NCBI GenBank assembly: GCA_028291445.1
Contig: JAQGIA010000070.1
Location: 1-9,264, forward strand
Source: Belnapia sp.
GTDB lineage: Bacteria > Pseudomonadota > Alphaproteobacteria > Acetobacterales > Acetobacteraceae
Length of the DNA: 9,264 bases
Direction: 5' to 3'
Positions 6,820-9,264 of the stretch are shown here, in pieces. A program made the translations under genes and the position numbers. The notes below the pieces were generated by a model. That model was not told the DNA's origin. It saw only the letters and a program-made list of their open reading frames with translations, and did not search any database. Position 1 is the stretch's first letter, and each line of letters begins with the position of its first letter.

Positions 6820-7867
6820 GCGCCGCCAGCCAGCGCAGCAGCAGGGCGCTGATCGCGGTGCTGTTCGCTTCCAGCATCAGCATGTGGCCGTTGCCGCGCA
6901 GCCCATGCTCCTCCAGCCGCAGATGCTCGACCGTGGCGCCGGCCTGGGCCAGGAAGCGCGCCGTGCAGTGATCGTAGGTGGCGCGATAGCTCGCCTCCCC
7001 GGTCACCACGGCGATGGGGATGCCGGCCAGCCGGGGTAGCTGCCGGGCCGGGGCGCGCTGCATCCAGCAGCGGACCATCCCCGGCGCATCCGGCATCGCC
7101 TGGCGTTCCAACGCCAAATCCTCGGGCGCCGCGGCCGGTGGATCGAAGGTCAGCGGCAGGCGGGCGATGCCCCAGGACCGGGCGCGGGCCGTACCCTCGG
7201 CGTACCAATCCTCGCCGCCCTGGAAGGTCACGTCGAAGAAGGGCGGGCCATTGGGCTCGATCGCCAGGATGGCCCGCACCAGATCAGGCCGGGCATCCGC
7301 CAGCTTCCAGCCGAATACGCCGGATTGCGAATGGGTCAGCAGCACCGCCGGGCCGATCCGCTCCAGCAATTCCAGATGCGCGCCCAGCACCACCGCCTCG
7401 GTCGTCTCCGGATCGGCGATATAGCCGGTCTGGCTGGCGAAGAATTGGTCGAAGGCGGCATTGCCCGGCCGGCCCGGCCCACCCGGCCATTGGCTATGCA
7501 ACGCCGCCTGCGGATAGAGCGCGGTCGCCGCCGGGTCGGTGAACATCCGCGTCACCTGGGCGACCGGCGCCCTGGCATGCGCGCCATGCCCATGATCCTG
7601 CCCGGACCGCCCCCGCCCGGCCTGGTCCACCACATAGACGGCGTGGCCGGCGCGAAGGAAATCCTCGGCCCAGCCCGGTCGGCCATCCGGCGTCATCAGG
7701 TAGTTGGTTCCGGTCTGGCCGGTGCCGTGGATCATCACCACCGGCGGGCCGGTTTCCTCGGCGGGGACCTGGAATTGCACGAAGGACTGGCCGCGCATCG
7801 CCTGACCATCCTCGGTATAGCGGCCGCCGGTGAAGAAGCAGCCCTGGCGGGCGATGGCGAGGGTCAC
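6809..7867 (-). CDS. Alpha/beta-fold hydrolase
   Basis: A 352-residue enzyme of the alpha/beta hydrolase superfamily, probably an esterase-like hydrolase of unknown substrate; no signal peptide is evident, so it is likely cytoplasmic. Visible features are an oxyanion-hole region VVMIHGTGQTGTN (43-55), the strand VYVVDQAGRGRS (77-88), and the nucleophile elbow LLTHSQSGVFGW (176-187) with S180 as likely nucleophile. E204 in LAIEPNGPP may be the acid, and H328 in GNGHMLMLE the catalytic histidine. The elbow has T and S at positions usually held by glycine in GxSxG. The N-terminal GGRYTEDG...MRGQSFVQFQVP is characteristic of a subgroup of uncharacterised hydrolases and supports the GTG start at 7867 over the later ATG (M24). 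An AAAGG-like site lies in the 12-bp gap after the toxin stop, so coupling to the toxin-antitoxin operon is likely. It converges with the Yip1 gene. Confidence 0.9.
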   Translation of the reverse strand: MTLAIARQGCFFTGGRYTEDGQAMRGQSFVQFQVPAEETGPPVVMIHGTGQTGTNYLMTPDGRPGWAEDFLRAGHAVYVVDQAGRGRSGQDHGHGAHARAPVAQVTRMFTDPAATALYPQAALHSQWPGGPGRPGNAAFDQFFASQTGYIADPETTEAVVLGAHLELLERIGPAVLLTHSQSGVFGWKLADARPDLVRAILAIEPNGPPFFDVTFQGGEDWYAEGTARARSWGIARLPLTFDPPAAAPEDLALERQAMPDAPGMVRCWMQRAPARQLPRLAGIPIAVVTGEASYRATYDHCTARFLAQAGATVEHLRLEEHGLRGNGHMLMLEANSTAISALLLRWLAARLG

Positions 7868-7879
7868 GCGGCTGGCCTT

Positions 7880-8278
7880 TCAGCGGATCAGGCGGATTTC
7901 GATACCGAGGTCGAGCTTGGCCCAGATCCGGTCCGCCGTCAGCACCGGCAGGCCCCGGCCCTGCGCCAGCCCGAGGCAGGCCCGGTCGCCGAGCGAGATG
8001 CCGCAGCCCCGCAGCACCGGTTCCAAGGCGCCGACCACGGCTGCCTGCTCGGCATCGAAAGGCACCACCTCCAGCCCGAGGGAGAGCAGGTCGTCCCGCG
8101 CCTCGGCGGCGGGCAAGCCGCGATGGCGATGCAGGATGGCGATGGCTTCGGCCAGATTGACCGCCGAAAGCAGCAACGGCTCGCCGGAGGCCACGACGGC
8201 GAGGACCGCCTCGCCACCGGCCTCCCCCAACAGGGGGGCGACCAGCGCCGAAGCATCGAGCACGATGCCGCGGGTCAA
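7880..8278 (-). CDS. vapC: PIN-domain toxin, VapC family
   Basis: A 132-residue PIN-domain protein, the usual VapC length. VapC toxins are Mg2+-dependent ribonucleases that cleave tRNA or rRNA sites and are held in check by the partner antitoxin. The four acidic positions expected at a PIN active site are all visible: D8 in VLDASAL, E44 in NLAEAI, D98 in SLGDRACL and D116 in LTADRIW. The toxin therefore looks active. Its ATG overlaps the antitoxin stop by four bases (ATGA), the standard coupled arrangement of antitoxin then toxin. The RNA target cannot be predicted. The hydrolase gene follows 12 bp downstream. Confidence 0.93.
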   Translation of the reverse strand: MTRGIVLDASALVAPLLGEAGGEAVLAVVASGEPLLLSAVNLAEAIAILHRHRGLPAAEARDDLLSLGLEVVPFDAEQAAVVGALEPVLRGCGISLGDRACLGLAQGRGLPVLTADRIWAKLDLGIEIRLIR

Positions 8279-8526
8279 GCCCCCTCGCGCCCGGCCTCGG
8301 CCCGGCGTTCGGCCAGCAGCGCATCGACGGCGCCGGTCCCAGCCCCCCGACCAGCGAGTTTGCTGCGAAGGCGAAGGAAGCCGGCCAGCCGCGTGGCACC
8401 GTACAGCGCGCCGTCCCGGACGCTGAGCTGCAACTCACCCCCATCGGGGATGCCGAGTTGTTCCCGGAGATCCTTCGGGATCACGACCCTTCCAGAGCCA
8501 TCCACTTTTACCGTAACGGCGCCCAT
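8275..8526 (-). CDS. vapB: AbrB/MazE-type (SpoVT-AbrB fold) antitoxin, VapB-like
   Basis: An 83-residue protein whose first half (about 3-45) is a swapped-hairpin AbrB DNA-binding domain: VTVKVDGSGRVVIPKDLREQLGIPDGGELQLSVRDGALYG, with the hallmark SGRVVIPKDLREQLGI. The basic C-terminal half (RLRSKLAGRG...VDALLAERRAEAGREGA) is the expected toxin-binding tail. It should neutralise the PIN toxin encoded next and, with it, repress its own promoter. The ATG start is supported by an AGGAA site 7 bases upstream and by the position of the conserved domain. An inverted repeat covering the start region is the likely operator. The pair is self-contained between typA and the hydrolase. Confidence 0.9.
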   Translation of the reverse strand: MGAVTVKVDGSGRVVIPKDLREQLGIPDGGELQLSVRDGALYGATRLAGFLRLRSKLAGRGAGTGAVDALLAERRAEAGREGA

Positions 8527-8552
8527 CTGCCATTTCCTGAATCAATGGCAGA
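8526..8552 (-). promoter_or_regulatory. Candidate operator: 9-bp perfect inverted repeat over the antitoxin RBS and start
   Basis: TCTGCCATT (8526-8534) and AATGGCAGA (8544-8552) are exact reverse complements around a 9-base centre. On the coding strand the centre and inner arm hold the AGGAA ribosome site, and the outer base of the arm is the A of the antitoxin ATG. The site is placed as expected for AbrB-type autorepression; a hairpin in the mRNA hiding the ribosome site is an alternative. Binding is inferred from position only. Confidence 0.5.
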
Positions 8553-8580
8553 AATTGGGATCTTGCCGACCGAAAGTCAA
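8552..8580 (-). promoter_or_regulatory. Weak candidate promoter for the toxin-antitoxin operon
   Basis: On the minus strand TTGACT (8580-8575) is a good -35 hexamer. Seventeen bases later CAATTT (8557-8552) is only a poor -10 match. The inverted repeat begins at that -10, which would suit repression. The region lies between the typA terminator and the antitoxin and is less G+C-rich than the genes. The -10 is not convincing. Confidence 0.25.
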
Positions 8581-8596
8581 TGACAACCGCGAATTG

Positions 8597-8624
8597 AAAA
8601 AGGGGCGCCGACCAGCGGCGCCCC
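8597..8624 (-). terminator. Intrinsic terminator of typA
   Basis: Reading the minus strand, GGGGCGCCG (8624-8616) and CGGCGCCCC (8610-8602) form a perfect 9-bp G+C-rich stem around a CTGGT loop, followed directly by five T (8601-8597). It lies about 25 bp after the typA stop, separating typA from the toxin-antitoxin operon transcribed in the same direction. Confidence 0.85.
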
Positions 8625-8649
8625 CTTCCAAGCCTTGCGGCGATACGGC

Positions 8650-9264
8650 TTATGCCGCCTCGCTATCCGAACGGCGCGCGTGCTTCTTGCGCTCATGCGG
8701 GTCGAGGTAGCGCTTGCGCAGGCGGATGGCGCCCGGCGTCACCTCCACCAGCTCGTCGTCCTCGATATAGGCGATCGCCTGCTCCAGGCTCATGCGCCGC
8801 GGCGGGATCAGCAGCAGCGCCTCATCCTTGCCGGCGGCACGGATGTTGGTGAGCTTCTTCTCCTTGATCGGATTCACGTCGAGGTCGTTCTCGCGCGAAT
8901 GCTCGCCGAGGATGAGCCCGACATAGACCTTCACGCCGGGGTCGACGAAGAGCGTGCCGCGGTCCTGCAGGTAGAACAGCGCGTACTGGATGGCCTCGCC
9001 ATCCGAGTTGCTGATCAGCGAGCCGTTGCGGCGGCCCTCGATCGGGCCGGCCCAGGGCTGATAGCCATGGAACAGCCGGTTCATGACGCCGGTGCCGCGG
9101 GTGTCCGTCATGAACTCGCCGTGGTAGCCGATCAGGCCGCGCGACGGGATGATGAAGGTCAGCCGCTGCTTGTTGCCGCCCGAGGGCCGCATGTCCTGCA
9201 TCTGGCCCTTGCGCATCGACATCTTCTGCACGACGGCGCCCGAGTATTCCTCGTCGACGTCGAT
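8650..9264 (-). CDS. typA: Ribosome-associated translational GTPase TypA/BipA, C-terminal part
   Basis: The gene runs off the right edge in frame; 204 residues and a TAA are visible. TypA (BipA) is a translation-factor GTPase that binds 70S ribosomes and supports 50S assembly and growth under stress such as cold. The visible part is the EF-G-like domain and TypA-specific C-terminal domain: DVDEEYSGAVVQKM at the edge, RKGQMQDM, RLTFIIPSRGLIGYHGEFMTDTRGTGVMN, the ENDLDVNP segment, KKLTNIRAAGKDEALLL, and the closing EQAIAYIEDDELVEVTP...LRKRYLDPHERKK. All are strongly conserved in TypA. The GTP-binding domain lies outside the window. Its own terminator follows the stop, so the downstream toxin-antitoxin genes are a separate unit. 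Confidence 0.97.
   Translation of the reverse strand: MDVDEEYSGAVVQKMSMRKGQMQDMRPSGGNKQRLTFIIPSRGLIGYHGEFMTDTRGTGVMNRLFHGYQPWAGPIEGRRNGSLISNSDGEAIQYALFYLQDRGTLFVDPGVKVYVGLILGEHSRENDLDVNPIKEKKLTNIRAAGKDEALLLIPPRRMSLEQAIAYIEDDELVEVTPGAIRLRKRYLDPHERKKHARRSDSEAA

Noticed and set aside
7325..8710. A 461-codon plus-strand open frame opposite the hydrolase, toxin and antitoxin
   Set aside because: It spans three recognisable genes on the other strand and also the terminator; its composition is typical of a shadow frame.

Overview
The window is a G+C-rich bacterial chromosome segment with tightly packed genes. The strong third-position G/C preference, together with a Yip1-family membrane protein, an AbrB-type/PIN toxin-antitoxin pair and typA, fits an alphaproteobacterium, perhaps of the Acetobacteraceae (Roseomonas-like). 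That placement is inference from composition and gene style, not from a marker match.

Left part (1-4018, + strand): the 3' part of an oligopeptide/dipeptide-type ABC importer operon. The order is substrate-binding protein (partial at the window edge), DppB-type permease, DppC-type permease, and one fused protein with two ATP-binding domains. Two oddities stand out. The binding-protein reading frame runs into the permease gene at about 612-652, and the permease lacks the usual first membrane helix, as though a short piece spanning the gene boundary had been deleted. The fused ATPase has no in-frame ATG and probably starts at a TTG overlapping the upstream stop codon.

Middle (4065-5924, + strand): a lipoprotein with two haem c sites, resembling the RoxA/RoxB-like dihaem cytochrome group. 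It is followed by a 252-bp gap full of repeats: four 16-bp tandem units that begin at the stop codon, a perfect 18-bp inverted repeat that may also act as a terminator, and a second imperfect hairpin. The two hairpins share a 14-bp motif. A Yip1-family membrane protein follows (6177-6746).

Right part (6809-9264, - strand): reading leftwards from the right edge come the 3' end of typA (ribosome-associated GTPase) with a clear intrinsic terminator, an AbrB-fold antitoxin and PIN-domain toxin overlapping by four bases, and an alpha/beta hydrolase 12 bp after the toxin that may be cotranscribed with them. A 9-bp perfect inverted repeat over the antitoxin ribosome-binding site and start codon is a good candidate for the autoregulatory operator.

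I see no RNA gene, CRISPR array or transposase. Nothing amounts to a clearly new biological system. The points most worth checking are the binding-protein/permease junction and the repeat cluster at 5923-6139.
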